Shown here piece by piece: positions 53,001 to 61,711 of a stretch of 64,000 nt of DNA. Positions within the stretch are counted from its first letter, which is position 1; each line of letters opens with the position of its first letter. Origin of the DNA: Salminus brasiliensis (taxonomy: Eukaryota; Chordata; Actinopteri; Characiformes; Bryconidae); NCBI RefSeq assembly GCF_030463535.1, contig NC_132896.1, positions 16,721,709 to 16,785,708 of the forward strand, in the 5' to 3' direction. The position numbers and the translations under genes were made by a program. Under the pieces are notes generated by a model. That model did not search any database, was not told where the DNA came from, and saw only the letters and a list, made by a program, of their open reading frames with translations.

Positions 53001-56000
53001 TGATGTCCTGCAGTCTCTGCAGCAGTAACTGAGGAGCTGCAGTTTGGGATGAAGAAGGAGACTGGCCTGCAGAGGGCGCTGAAGCCGCAGGAGGAGAGAC
53101 AGGCATGGGGCTCCGCACTGACCCCTGAGCCGCCTTCTCATCATCTCCATCTGCAAGGTACACATTATAAAAGCCACAATGACAGATTTGTAAATCTTTT
53201 TACCAAACGCATCTACTCCAACAAGCCGTGAGCCAAACAAGCAAGGGCTTCGATTCTGCTCTTTACAAACATTGCAAACATAAAGAAGCTTTCTAGAGCG
53301 TTGAAATATGATTAGGAAACGTTTCTTTTTGGAAATCCCAGAGGCTGTCTGTAGGCAGCAGTCTACTTTATTTAAAGGTGTTTTTGGCATCACAACACAT
53401 ATACTAGCTATTAGAAAGTCGCAGAACCGCCCATTTGTTCAGTAGTCCGCTGGTAGTGCGGCATGGCCTGGTTTTCTGATTTAGCCTTCTTAGCAATGAC
53501 TTTCTTACTGTCACCTGACCCTTTCAAACCTGCAGCCTCTTCTCTTCACAGCTGAGACTTGGCCCAATGTTAAGCTGAGCTATGTTTCAAATGTTAAGTC
53601 GTCTATCACACAAGCTGCTGACTCTCAGAAACTGGTCTTCTGAAGCTGCTGAGGATTTAAGTGTGTCACACCTCTTTCTGTACCAGATCTCTTTTCTCTC
53701 TTTTCCGAGAGCAGCTTAAAGGTGTAGAAACCTGTACTTACAACAACCTGGATTTATCTGTAATACCTCTGAAGGATTATTATCACTTATCAGTTATAAT
53801 GGTATTTCTATGTTCATTGCCCTTGTTAATGGCCTTTTTCTAGTCATTCTGACAGCAATCCAGATGTGCTCTTAGACGTTCTCTAAATAATGCTGTAGAG
53901 AGTGCAGCAACACAGTCCAGTGTTCCAGCAATGCTTTTATACAGATAAAAGATTTGTAAGTAATCAAAATCGTTTGGATGTTCAAACTGCTTGCATCATT
54001 TTTAGAGCTTAATTTACTTCAATTGTTACAAACCAGCTGGAAGTTGGTTCGTAGCAATCCAAGGATTTATTTCCTGAAAAAAGGAACAAATTATTAGTAG
54101 TCATTCTGATAATAATTTGTAATTCAGTGACGATTTAATGAAGATTTCTTCAAAATAAGAAAGATTCCCAGCATTTAGAAGCATAGGAGAGAGAAAAAGT
54201 CTGTAGTTTTAGTAGATCCAAAACACTCTGATTCACTGAGCAGTGTGGTTATGGAAGATCTACCATATAAAACCAATAATCTTTTATATGGAATGTGCAA
54301 GCAGTCATGTGTCTGTGTGTATGTGTGTCTTACCAGAGCTCTCATCAGCCGTTTCTGTCTCGCGTCCTACTGGATAAAGTAGTGGGGTCACGAGGCCTTT
54401 ATGAGGTTGCTGGTATCCCAAAACTAAATCCCCAAGCGAACGGAAACAGTTCACCTGCACTCCCTGCGTGGTCTAAAAGAATAAAACAGCAAGTGTGAGG
54501 AGTGGACATAATGAATATTAACTGATAAACAAGGAGCTGTTAAATCAAAAATGAGTATAAGTTTGTTGACTTGATAAAAACAAACAATCAATTTAACCAA
54601 ACAGTGTTTATCCCAGTCACGGTTTATCATTCATCACCATGGTGGTTAATATAGGAGTGTAAAACAAATATTACAAGATTTGTATAAAAATGTGATGCAA
54701 AGGGACCTTTTTATTTAACCTCTTAAACAGCCTATGGTCTGCTGGCAGGCTGCATGTGTTAGTACAAGCCTCTATTACCAGTGAATAGCCCCACCAGTTT
54801 GTAGAGAAGATCATGTAGTTACGCAGCAATACACCTTAGTATGTTATAAGCCTTTGTGCAATAAGGGGTTAACTTTGCTACTGTTTATCACATTTATTAT
54901 TTAACATCAGTCCTTTGTGTTACGTCTTCTGCTCAAGGCAAACAGACAAGCAGAGAGCTGGGCAGCACTTTCTGACTGGCATTTATCGTTGAGAAGCCAA
55001 AGTAACAAAAATGTTAAACGTTGAATAAATCAAATAATTATTTTTTTTTAGCAAAGCATTTCATAATATAACACTTTGCAGGTGTTATATTCACCTGCAA
55101 TCTCCTCTGTTCTTAGCAGAAATGTGTTATTTCTATTTGTCTTTTTATATGAACTCAAATGTTTATTGTTCTTATTTCAAATTCTCATGCCTTTTTATTG
55201 ACTCTATTTTTAGAGCCCATTTTCATTGATTTATTTTTTGCTACATCCTGCCGTTACACACATGAAAACACACACACACATACACAGTCATGACTCATAA
55301 TGACAAAACGCACTTAGATGTCAAACAACAGAGATGAATTTCCCCCTCACACAAGCACACAAACACATCATGATTAGATCCAGTTCTGACTTTTTTGAAC
55401 ATTCATTTTTTTCAAGGCACTGACCAAAAAGCTAGTAGTTGTGTTGGTATGACTGGAAGATGTTCAAAATGTTCAGTTCTAAAGCAACAGCTTCTCAGGA
55501 ATGTAAAGAATTTTCTTAATGAGAACAATAAAAAGGCCATTCTGGTACACAGCAGCACATTATATAAACCTTCAGGTCAAGAGCACTTTCAACAAATTTC
55601 AACAGGCAGTGTCACAAATCAGCTTTACCAAAATCCACATCTGAGCCCCTACTGATTAAGCCACTCTCTCAGAGCTGGAGCAAGAGGAAGAAACCTTGAG
55701 AGGAACCAAGACTCAAAAGAGGAACCCGTCTTTCTCTGTTCGACAACACACAGCAAAACAAGAGCACAATCAGAGCAATCAGAAAAGCCAATGAAGCAAT
55801 GACTAATGAATCTACAATAATTCATGAATTACTGAAATAAGAAATAAAGAAATTAAATGATATATCATTATGTATGTATGTAATGATGTATTCATTAAAT
55901 CATCAATAAGGTCCATAAATGATATGAGGACATATCGGTATGAATAAGTAATTTACTTCATTAGTTACGTACTTTTATTTACATATACACTTGGACAGTA

Positions 56001-58495
56001 AAAGAACATTTCTTAGAAAGTCGTGGTCAAAATGCAGGGTATGCCATGCTATGGCACAGGTGGGTTAAGGAACCCAGGATTGGTTACCTGCAAACAACGC
56101 CTCCAGTGCCCCATGTACTTACAGTACATAAAGTCAATTCAGTATTAGTGTTATTTGCAATAACTTTACGTAGTCAAAGTAAAAGTTCTCAAATTGAAGC
56201 ACCTCCTGTGACCAGCCATCTATAAAATAAAATAAGTCCCAAAATACAGAACCCCTAGAAATCAGAAGTAACTTCAGAGAAAAGGTGAGTGGGTAGTGTT
56301 AATCCCTCCCCCCTTCCCCCTTCCCCCTCTCTTCACTCTGATGGGATGCAGCTAGAAGCAAGGGTTTGATAGAGAGCAATAGATGTTACTGTAACTACAT
56401 TACAGCATGATGGAATCGGGCCTATTTTCCTGCAACTGCCAGCAGGCTTGAACAAATATTTTTTTCTTGGCAGAAAGTCAGTCTGTCCAGTAGAATATCT
56501 GAATGTCTATATGCATCACGCATCCTCTACACTCCTACACTCGCTCCCATACACATACACATATATGAATTGCCATACAAAGCCACATCGGACAGCAGCG
56601 TTGCAACTAAAACATGCAGTTTCCTGAAGGGCTACTTTTTTAGTTGCAGACTGTGCTCTCCTAGCATGGTAGAAGAAACCATTTTGGCAGATTGAGTCCA
56701 CATTAGCTGCCAGAAAATCTTCAAATAGTAGCATTTTTTCCTCCAGACGGGAAGAAAAGAGCCGTCTTGAAAAGCGATTAAAAGGAAAGAAAGGAGCAGT
56801 GGGAGAGGCTGGATATTCGGAAAATGTCTGCCTCCTCAGTCAAATGAACAGACAAAACAGCTCCTGCTCCTACTTTTAAAGACAGAAGCGACCACAAAGC
56901 AATACTCACAGAAAATGAGAACGCATGTGTGTGCATTTGTTTTTATTGCATAGTGGGGTCCGCCATTCATTAGCACACTTGGCATTAAAGGGACCAGAAA
57001 CACAGTGTGGTTGGTCCCCACACCATTTTTTCATCACACTTCATCAGAAGCCTTAAAAAGGCCAAGCTGGTGTGTTTTTCCTTGAAGTACCTTACAAAGA
57101 AATAAAAACCTTCAGAGTGTGTGTGTGTGTATATGTATGTACTGGTGTGCATATGTGTGTGTGTGTGTGTGTGTGCGTGTCTGTGATTGATTAAAGTCAG
57201 AAATGCTCTTATTGGTTTTGTGGTGTTTTATTTCTGCGACTGTTGTGTTTGCCTCAGCGTGTCTTTAATAAAGAGCAGCAACAGAATGCCAAAAGACCTC
57301 CGGTTCAGATACATACATCTCTGTTCCAAACAGGATCAAAGCTCTGCGAGGAATATCTGCAAAACCTATACACAAATAAACTTGTTCACATGCCATCATG
57401 CACTAATACGCATGCACAGTCACACTCTCACAAAGTGACCATTCCAGCCATTCTGCAATGGATACTACATGTGGGTGTTGGAGGAATCTGTGTGAAACAC
57501 ATAATTTACTCAGAGAGCCACTGAGGTCATTCTGCAAACATGCCGCTACACAGAGCCACACACACACACAACAACACACACACAAACACAACAAGCACCG
57601 CTGCCACCATAGTAATAACCAGAACATGTTGGGAGTACAAGAACTACACTGTTCCTCTTGCCATACGTCAGCTCTTCCTGCTTAAAGAATTGAAAGCAGC
57701 TAAAGGTCACAATTATGCAAACAACACTGCAAACACTCACCGTCACTAAAAAGAAAGTTAAATGTATTTCTATGAGTAAATAATCACAATAATAATAGCA
57801 ATAATAAATACTTTATATGACACACTTTCTCACTAATGCTGTGACTTTAGAGAGGCATTAGTAACTGAATTTTAATGCGTAATGCGTAGGAATGTGTCAG
57901 AGCAACATATTTTGGTCACTGCTAAATGATAAATGTTGTAAAAGTATTTCGGCAAGAGGAATTATCTTTTTTTACATACCTACACATCTAAAAGTATTTT
58001 TTAAGTGTTATTTGTAAGACAGGGTGCATATATGTGTCTTTACCCTACAGGTGGGTTCAACTGTAAAAAACGAGTTGTAAGAGCTGCTAAAAAAAGTCAT
58101 AAATGAAACAAACACAAGTAATTCACTGAAATTGAAGGTTGTTTGAATTATGTGAGTCTTTAGACTAAAATGCTACCTAGATTATTATCAGCAAAATGAA
58201 TATGAGCAGTAAAGAAAAGTGAAAAACAAAAAGTCCTTTTTTTGATGAGTAAAAAGACCTCCTTTGAATATATAAGGGAATAACTCTCACTGGTGTGTAA
58301 ACTTAGGGGGCTTAGTTACAGTATGTTAAAGCTATCCCCAGTCTCGCTCTTACTGTGAACTTAGGTGTGAATTATCCGATTCCTGCACATAACTAATCAA
58401 AAACACAACACCAAACAAATTACTTTTAAATAAATTCTGAAATGAAGTATATACACAGATGAGTATATACATATACACATATATACACACACACA

Positions 58496-58552
<57 letters not shown>

Positions 58553-58556
58553 TAGA

Positions 58557-58592
<36 letters not shown>

Positions 58593-59507
58593 TAGATAGA
58601 TCACATGGCTGTTTGACAGGTAACATGTATGGAAATATGTTCAGCTTGAAATTGGGCATGTTACATTTTACCCTACGCCAGTTTGTGTCCCTTTCTCCTT
58701 TCGTCCAAACGTGAAGTTATGAAAGTTGAACCAGGGTTTCAACATCTTTGAAACAGTTGTAACGGACCAACACAGGTAAAGTTGTGAAGATGATGAATAG
58801 CATGAAATCAGTTTTTATTGATACTGTCGTTTGCTGAAGGCTCACATACAGCTGAAGTATCAAAATAGAAGTATGTGTGCAGTGGTTTCATTGTTGTGGA
58901 TTATTGACATCTAAAGCAGCTGCTGTGGCTAATAAAGTGCTCTCTCACCTGGACAGCCAGCAGTCCGTCTGCATCAGGAAGGATGCGGTAAGTATGAACG
59001 TGGCGCTGGAACCTGCAAAGATGACAGACGTTCTCTTTAAGGGAAGGGAAGGGAAACTACATGACCAAGAGCATTACCACTAAGCTCACACAACAATGGA
59101 ACTGTGAAAACCAACAACCCTGGGAGCCTGACAACCTATTTATGTGACCACATTAACACATCAAGGTACAAACTAGCAGAGCGAGCAGCATGTTCTGGCT
59201 GATGCCACGCAGCATAGTGACCCAGTTACTAGCCTTTGTGACCTTCATCTGCCATCCAGTTATTTCTGTCTCTTGTTTTCCCAGTCTTCGTCAGAGCACA
59301 AATGAACCAGAAAATTGCAGCCATTCAGGCATTCTCTTTGGCTGCACAGGCAAGTCAGGCTTCTGTGGGACAGATTTAAAATGCTGTGAATTTTACAAAG
59401 CACAAATAAAGAAAACAAAGAGCAGAGATGTGGTGGAAAGAGGATGTGAATTATGTAAGGTGGCCATGAATAAAAAAAAAAAGACAAACAGAATGAGAGA
59501 GGGAGAG

Positions 59508-59568
<61 letters not shown>

Positions 59569-59653
59569 ATGAAAGAGGGGGAGAGCAAAAAAAAAGCAGT
59601 GAGAGCTGCAGGGCTCAGCCTTCAGGAATGTTGCTGGCGGAGAGCAGAGAGAG

Positions 59654-59693
<40 letters not shown>

Positions 59694-61711
59694 GTGTGGT
59701 CACTGGAGCTCACTTGCTCTTCCAGCGTCCAGAGGGAGGAAGGGGGCGTCTGGAGCCTGAACCATTCTGACCTACTGAGGGCCAAGGAGGGCTTAAATTG
59801 GCACCAGCAGCAGAAAAGTGACAGAATTCTAAAACAGTGGATCCCAATACTACAGCCAGGAGAACCACTGCGCTTTCTCTAGCCTACCACCACATTCACT
59901 TCAACTCAGGAGGAACTTTAAACCATACCATACATCCAGCAATATATTAGGCGCTGTTGTGGGCAAGTATGGGCAAGACCACAGTGGGCATAGTAAAATG
60001 AACCTACGTGTCGAATTCTGAGCTACTGAGGTTTATATCGCTATATAAATGAAACACAAGTCTAGCCTTATTGTTGGACGCACTGCAATCATTGCTGAGC
60101 TGAACACGATTCAGATCTATAAGCCCTAACTATTAATTGATTGACTGAAGTATGAAGTATATTCCTATTCATGCATTAGCTTGCTTAAAAAGGTAGCTTG
60201 TGATAGAAACCAAATTAAAATCTTTGAATTCTTAGCTTTTATGTCAAAGTTCTTTACACTAAAACAATGCTTCTGTTTCATTAAGAAAATGAGACTAAAA
60301 ATAATGTATTAAATAACATATTGCTACACATTCCTTGTGTAATATTGTACCAAAATAGGCCTTCACATGTTGCTGGAGACTATCTAACCCTTCACACTCA
60401 TTAGGAATAAAGATTTATGAATATGTATGATTATAACAAAAAAATGAGAATGCCCACATGCCCTCCCATCATCTTTTCAATGGAACAATGTGACATTTAA
60501 CACGGGTATCAGTCGGGTAACATTTTCTTTATAAACCATCCAAGAGAGTTTAAACATTTAAAAAAGGTGTTTTGAGTCCAGGGGATCTTAAAGAAACCCC
60601 TAATGAAAGATAAGAAGGAGAAGAAAAAATGTCAGCCCTTTTGGCACCTTTATAAGCTGAGTAGGAAACAAGCTAAATCTGCAAGCTAGAGGCACTAAAG
60701 TACCAAAAGCGGTGACTAGCATTGTAGAACTACCACAACCTTCTCACAGGCAGATGTTTATAGAAACCTTATGTGTTGGCCAGAGAGAGGAACTGCTAAA
60801 ACACAAGCTAAAACACAGGATGCTGAACGACTGGATCATGTAGTAGCTTGCACGTGGTTCTGTTAACATACAGTTCCCTCTAACGTTATTGGTGAGGAGC
60901 ACTTTGCGTGCACAATTAAACGGACAGTTTAAAGGGATGCAGGGGAATGCTGCCAATAAACAAATGGGTGTGGTGACACACTCACAATTTTGGAAGAATT
61001 ACTCCCAAGAACAGTCCTGTGGGTTTGCGGCAGGCAAGGACATACTGAAAGAGAGAGTCACATCCTGCCCCAGCGAGGTAAAGGTAATTTCCAAAGTGAG
61101 CCACAGAGCCACAGTCGGGTGATGTAGCCTCTGGGTGATAAAAGCAGTTAGTGCTTAGTGATATGGAGTGGGCACACCAAGAGTCAATGTAATCCAATAG
61201 TCAGCAGTTTCAGGTTTGAAGAACCAGAGTTCAGCACAATTTGTCAGTTTTCCTGATCTAAACATAGCATTTAACCAATAAGCTGAAACAGGTGTAGATA
61301 ACATAAATGTGCTGCACTAAGGCCTTCTAGGACCAGAACTGAAGACCCCTGGGATGTAACAGGAGGCTGCTTTTTGTCAATGAAATTTTGACTACTCAAG
61401 TATGACACTCAATATCTCACAGCCAATGAACATCAAACCCAAAATCAGTCCCAGATGTAAAAGTTTGAGGTTCGTGTTGTTGTCAGCAAAGAGAACCAGA
61501 GGGTGATGGTGGTCTGCCGGAATGTACGCATGTGTGTTTGTGTGAATGTGAATGAGTGACTAGGTATTACTCACAGCACACACAGCGCATAGGCACCAGG
61601 CACCGACTCGCTGTCACGCACAAGGAAGCTGCCATCCCGTCCAGCCCGAGCAAGCAGCTCCTCAGCCAGCACTCGGCTGATGTCCCGGTGATACCACGCT
61701 GCCATCGTCAT
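38030..61711 (-). CDS. inppl1: SHIP2, SH2-domain inositol polyphosphate 5-phosphatase, complete 27-exon coding region
   Basis: This lipid phosphatase converts PI(3,4,5)P3 to PI(3,4)P2 at the plasma membrane and dampens insulin/growth-factor PI3K-Akt signalling. I joined 27 coding exons by homology and splice signals. All phases agree and the total is 3,705 nt: 1,234 residues from the first Met, against about 1,258 in human SHIP2. Order: SH2 (about 6-100, with FLVR Arg32), linker (100-390), 5-phosphatase (about 405-720; WCGDLNYR at 591-598, PSWCDR at 673-678, TSDHSP at 702-707), C2-like segment (about 725-860), proline-rich tail with NPAY at 913-916, SAM domain (about 1170-1230), stop TAA at 38030-38032. 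An in-frame TGA lies four codons before the first ATG (61711). The ATG at 61705 has the better context (A at -3, G at +4), so translation may start there and give 1,232 residues. 25 introns are GT-AG and one is GC-AG. Teleosts often keep two copies (inppl1a and inppl1b); I cannot tell which this is. Confidence 0.96.
38506..38621 (-). CDS. inppl1: inppl1 coding exon 26 (SAM domain)
   Basis: It encodes residues 1166-1203, including [17 protein letters not shown] and NGWDDLDYF, the SAM helix containing human NGWDDLEFL. The acceptor is GCACAG and the donor GTGAGC. Confidence 0.94.
38690..39215 (-). mobile_element. Tc1/mariner-derived fragment in inppl1 intron 25
   Basis: Minus-strand reading contains [20 protein letters not shown], the third catalytic Asp region of Tc1-like transposases. 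The plus strand carries GCAAGTGGATTATCACATGT, shared with fragments at 6.8 and 3.1 kb. It covers most of intron 25. Confidence 0.65.
39271..40072 (-). CDS. inppl1: inppl1 coding exon 25 (large; NPAY and proline-rich tail)
   Basis: This 802-nt exon encodes residues 898-1165. NPAY (913-916) in [14 protein letters not shown] is the PTB-binding motif of SHIP proteins; human has NPAYYVLEGVP, so the second Tyr is Phe here. The rest is Pro/Ser/Gln-rich and poorly conserved except [12 protein letters not shown], which matches human LQMAKTLSEVDY. The acceptor is TATTGCAG; the donor is GAG|GTACTG. Confidence 0.95.
40241..40322 (-). CDS. inppl1: inppl1 coding exon 24
   Basis: It encodes residues 871-897, [19 protein letters not shown] and following, corresponding to human EWISIDKDEAG. 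The human protein then has roughly 70 more proline-rich residues before NPAY that are absent here. The acceptor is TTACAG and the donor GTGAGT. Confidence 0.92.
40649..40804 (-). CDS. inppl1: inppl1 coding exon 23 (C2-like region)
   Basis: It encodes residues 819-870, [27 protein letters not shown] and a basic RRRTRERVY end. Human has FLTFLSHRGEETGNIRGSM and TRERLYEW. The acceptor is TTCCAG and the donor GTGAGT. Confidence 0.95.
40888..40975 (-). CDS. inppl1: inppl1 coding exon 22 (C2-like region)
   Basis: It encodes residues 790-818, [20 protein letters not shown] and ESYG. Human has DIEYLQDQHLLLTVKSMDGYESYG. The acceptor is TCTACAG and the donor GTGTGT. Confidence 0.95.
41897..41985 (-). 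CDS. inppl1: inppl1 coding exon 21 (C2-like region)
   Basis: It encodes residues 760-789, with STENDSQS then [14 protein letters not shown], matching human SFENDAQS and NFLKVQWSSRQLP. The acceptor is TGTGTAG and the donor GTTCAG, ending in phase 0. Confidence 0.94.
42133..42240 (-). CDS. inppl1: inppl1 coding exon 20 (C2-like region)
   Basis: It encodes residues 724-759, [20 protein letters not shown] and [10 protein letters not shown]. Human has [24 protein letters not shown]. The acceptor is CAACTAG and the donor GTGCCT. Confidence 0.94.
42606..42692 (-). CDS. inppl1: inppl1 coding exon 19 (catalytic SDHSP)
   Basis: It encodes residues 695-723, [20 protein letters not shown] and following. 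SDHSPV is the C-terminal catalytic motif (His705). The donor G|GTTTGT was chosen over an adjacent GCAAGG because only it joins exon 20 in frame. The junction is about three residues shorter than in human. Confidence 0.93.
43584..43665 (-). CDS. inppl1: inppl1 coding exon 18 (catalytic PSWCDR)
   Basis: It encodes residues 668-694 with the P(A/S)WCDR(I/V)LW signature ([15 protein letters not shown]). The acceptor is GTTCTCAG and the donor GTATGA. Confidence 0.97.
44998..45086 (-). CDS. inppl1: inppl1 coding exon 17 (phosphatase)
   Basis: It encodes residues 638-667, [20 protein letters not shown] and following, ending KYKTSG. The human counterpart is [17 protein letters not shown]. The acceptor is TTCTCAG and the donor GTAGAA. 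Confidence 0.96.
45219..45318 (-). CDS. inppl1: inppl1 coding exon 16 (phosphatase)
   Basis: It encodes residues 605-637, [20 protein letters not shown] and following. The human counterpart is EILNYISRKEFEPLLRVDQL. The acceptor is CCTGCAG and the donor GTATGG, ending in phase 1. Confidence 0.95.
45545..45683 (-). CDS. inppl1: inppl1 coding exon 15 (phosphatase signature)
   Basis: It encodes residues 558-604 with [18 protein letters not shown]. The usual WFGDLNYR motif reads WCGDLNYR here (591-598); catalytic Asp594 and Asn596 are kept. The acceptor is CATTTAG and the donor GTCACA. Confidence 0.97.
45780..46390. repeat. two repeat fragments in inppl1 intron 14
   Basis: 45780-45900 carries CTCAAACTCCAGTCCTGAGG and a worn CAGACCTGATTCAA tail, a common teleost repeat also seen near 49850, 51220-51400 and 61230-61350. 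46000-46390 matches 24990-25550. Confidence 0.5.
46782..46878 (-). CDS. inppl1: inppl1 coding exon 14 (phosphatase)
   Basis: It encodes residues 526-557, [19 protein letters not shown] and [13 protein letters not shown], the conserved NKGAV and NCHLTSG motifs of 5-phosphatases. The acceptor is CTTGCAG and the donor GTATTC. Confidence 0.97.
46981..47098. repeat. (GA)n-rich tract in inppl1 intron 13
   Basis: AG-rich with near-pure GA at 47044-47094. On the transcribed strand it is a CT-rich tract upstream of exon 14, within 110 bp of its acceptor, followed by other sequence. Confidence 0.9.
47137..47254 (-). CDS. inppl1: inppl1 coding exon 13 (phosphatase)
   Basis: It encodes residues 487-525, [19 protein letters not shown] through [10 protein letters not shown], near-identical to human. 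The acceptor is CCTGCAG and the donor GTACAG. Confidence 0.96.
47361..47498 (+). mobile_element. MITE copy in inppl1 intron 12
   Basis: Begins TTAACCCCTTTAAACCCCTT, contains GAATAGCTCCACCAGTTTCT and ends GCGTTAAAGGGTTAA. Confidence 0.7.
48250..48560. repeat. interspersed repeat copy 1 (inppl1 intron 12)
   Basis: Shares the ordered phrases CACCAGCCACAGGTATCATC, CTAACTTGTGCA and GTGTGGTCTCACTGTTATGT with 50215-50560. Type unknown. Confidence 0.7.
48690..48886 (-). CDS. inppl1: inppl1 coding exon 12 (phosphatase)
   Basis: It encodes residues 421-486, [19 protein letters not shown] through [19 protein letters not shown]. It matches human PHDIYVFGTQENSVGDREW, including the catalytic-domain TQEN motif, which reads TQDN here. 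The acceptor is TTTCTAG and the donor GTGAGA. Confidence 0.96.
49046..49148 (-). CDS. inppl1: inppl1 coding exon 11 (start of phosphatase)
   Basis: It encodes residues 387-420, [13 protein letters not shown] then [13 protein letters not shown], the conserved opening strand of inositol 5-phosphatase domains. The acceptor is CCTTTAG and the donor GTAGGC. Confidence 0.96.
49487..49587 (-). CDS. inppl1: inppl1 coding exon 10
   Basis: It encodes residues 353-386, starting [18 protein letters not shown] placed the acceptor at TGATGCTAG rather than the nearer TTTTGCAG because only the former keeps frame and aligns with human IRQLIKSQ. The donor is GTTAGC, phase 0. Confidence 0.88.
49715..49821 (+). 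mobile_element. MITE copy in inppl1 intron 9
   Basis: Begins TAACCCCTTAAACAAAG, contains CAATAGCCCCATGAGTTTGT and ends GCGTTAAGAGGTTGA. Confidence 0.65.
49960..50074 (-). CDS. inppl1: inppl1 coding exon 9
   Basis: It encodes residues 315-352, [18 protein letters not shown] to TVSHDR. Human has VKLDVTLGD..., FTLSVDVEGG and FTHDR in the same order. The acceptor is GTTCAG and the donor a strong GTAAGT. This is part of the PH-related region before the catalytic domain. Confidence 0.93.
50215..50560. repeat. interspersed repeat copy 2 (inppl1 intron 8)
   Basis: Copy of the 48250-48560 repeat, same orientation, in the GC-AG intron. CACCAGCCACAAGTATCATC and GTGTGGTCTCACTGTTATGT are shared. Confidence 0.7.
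50685..50807 (-). CDS. inppl1: inppl1 coding exon 8, followed by a GC donor
   Basis: It encodes residues 274-314, [13 protein letters not shown] through KPIPVHSFQ, which matches human KTIPVQAFE. The acceptor is TTTATAG. The 3' end reads CAG followed by GCAAGA, a non-canonical GC donor. The nearby GT would cut five codons early and drop residues conserved in human. Confidence 0.92.
50917..51006 (-). CDS. inppl1: inppl1 coding exon 7
   Basis: It encodes residues 244-273, including [20 protein letters not shown], matching human LESLVLKLSVLKDFLSGIQK. The acceptor is TTCTGTAG and the donor GTACAA; it is a phase-0 exon of exactly 30 codons. Confidence 0.92.
51547..51634 (-). CDS. inppl1: inppl1 coding exon 6
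   Basis: It encodes residues 214-243, [18 protein letters not shown] and following. It corresponds to human SEVDKVLSGLEILSKVFD. The acceptor is CCGGCAG and the donor GTAAAA, ending in phase 0. Confidence 0.94.
51799..51939 (-). CDS. inppl1: inppl1 coding exon 5 (linker helix)
   Basis: It encodes residues 167-213, including [15 protein letters not shown] and TCHRLH, and aligns with human DYLKGSYGLDLEAVR and SCRRLH. The acceptor is TCAACAG and the donor GTACCA. Confidence 0.94.
52258..52530 (+). repeat. tRNA-derived SINE in inppl1 intron 4
   Basis: The tRNA-like head contains box A-like GGCTCAGTGGTACC and box B GGTTCGATACC. A conserved body follows: TGCCACTGTTGGCCCCTTGA, GCTCCCCGGGCACTGGAGTT, GGCTGCCCACCGCTGG, then GATGGGTCAAATGCCGAGGA. 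This form is abundant in characiform-type genomes. Confidence 0.8.
52991..53150 (-). CDS. inppl1: inppl1 coding exon 4 (Pro/Ser-rich linker)
   Basis: It encodes residues 114-166: an acidic DGDDEK stretch, then Pro/Ser/Ala-rich sequence after SH2. This matches the DGEDEK start and low-complexity linker of human SHIP2. The acceptor is CTTGCAG and the donor GTGACA. Sequence is weakly conserved, so the call rests on phase and position as well as the DGDDEK start. Confidence 0.88.
54334..54472 (-). CDS. inppl1: inppl1 coding exon 3 (end of SH2)
   Basis: It encodes residues 67-113, starting [17 protein letters not shown] and containing LLYPVGRE, the C-terminal part of the SH2 domain. The acceptor is TTTTAG and the donor GTAAGA, ending in phase 1. 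Confidence 0.95.
54715..54872 (+). mobile_element. MITE copy in inppl1 intron 2 (most complete)
   Basis: TTAACCTCTTAAACAGCCTA at the left and GCAATAAGGGGTTAA at the right form the inverted repeats. Core GTGAATAGCCCCACCAGTTT. It lies about 240 bp upstream of exon 3 on the transcribed strand. Confidence 0.75.
54880..58480. other. inppl1 intron 2, unique part
   Basis: No exon seen. Holds CA/GT runs (57118-57175, 57558-57590) and several short open frames without protein features. This is most of the 4.5-kb intron between SH2 exons 2 and 3. Confidence 0.4.
58484..58602. repeat. compound (CA)(TA)(GATA)(GACA) microsatellite
   Basis: A CA run, then about 50 bp of TA (58499-58550), then GATA units interrupted by GACA units. 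Intron 2 of inppl1. Confidence 0.95.
58949..59012 (-). CDS. inppl1: inppl1 coding exon 2 (SH2)
   Basis: It encodes residues 45-67 of the SH2 domain, [16 protein letters not shown] and following, ending LAVQ. The acceptor is CTTTGCAG and the donor GTGAGA. It corresponds to human [21 protein letters not shown] at equal length. About 2.6 kb of intron 1 separates it from exon 1. Confidence 0.95.
59513..59690. repeat. two (GA)n tracts in inppl1 intron 1
   Basis: Near-pure GA at about 59514-59567 and 59645-59689. The 230-codon open frame spanning them is an artefact of low complexity. Confidence 0.95.
61575..61711 (-). CDS. inppl1: inppl1 coding exon 1 (start codon, first half of SH2)
   Basis: It encodes residues 1-45: a short leader, WYHRDISR, and SFLVRDSES with the phosphotyrosine-binding Arg32, through ALCVL. 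It ends two bases into a Leu codon at donor GTGAGT. Two in-frame ATGs (61711 and 61705) lie six bases apart, and the second has the stronger initiation context. Human SHIP2 has a longer leader before WYHRD. Confidence 0.95.

Noticed and set aside
57118..57175. Dense GT runs considered as a regulatory Z-DNA element
   Set aside because: Ordinary dinucleotide microsatellites, common throughout the window.
59190..59882. 230-codon plus-strand open frame
   Set aside because: Most of it is a GA repeat read as Arg/Glu; it lies in inppl1 intron 1 with no family motif.
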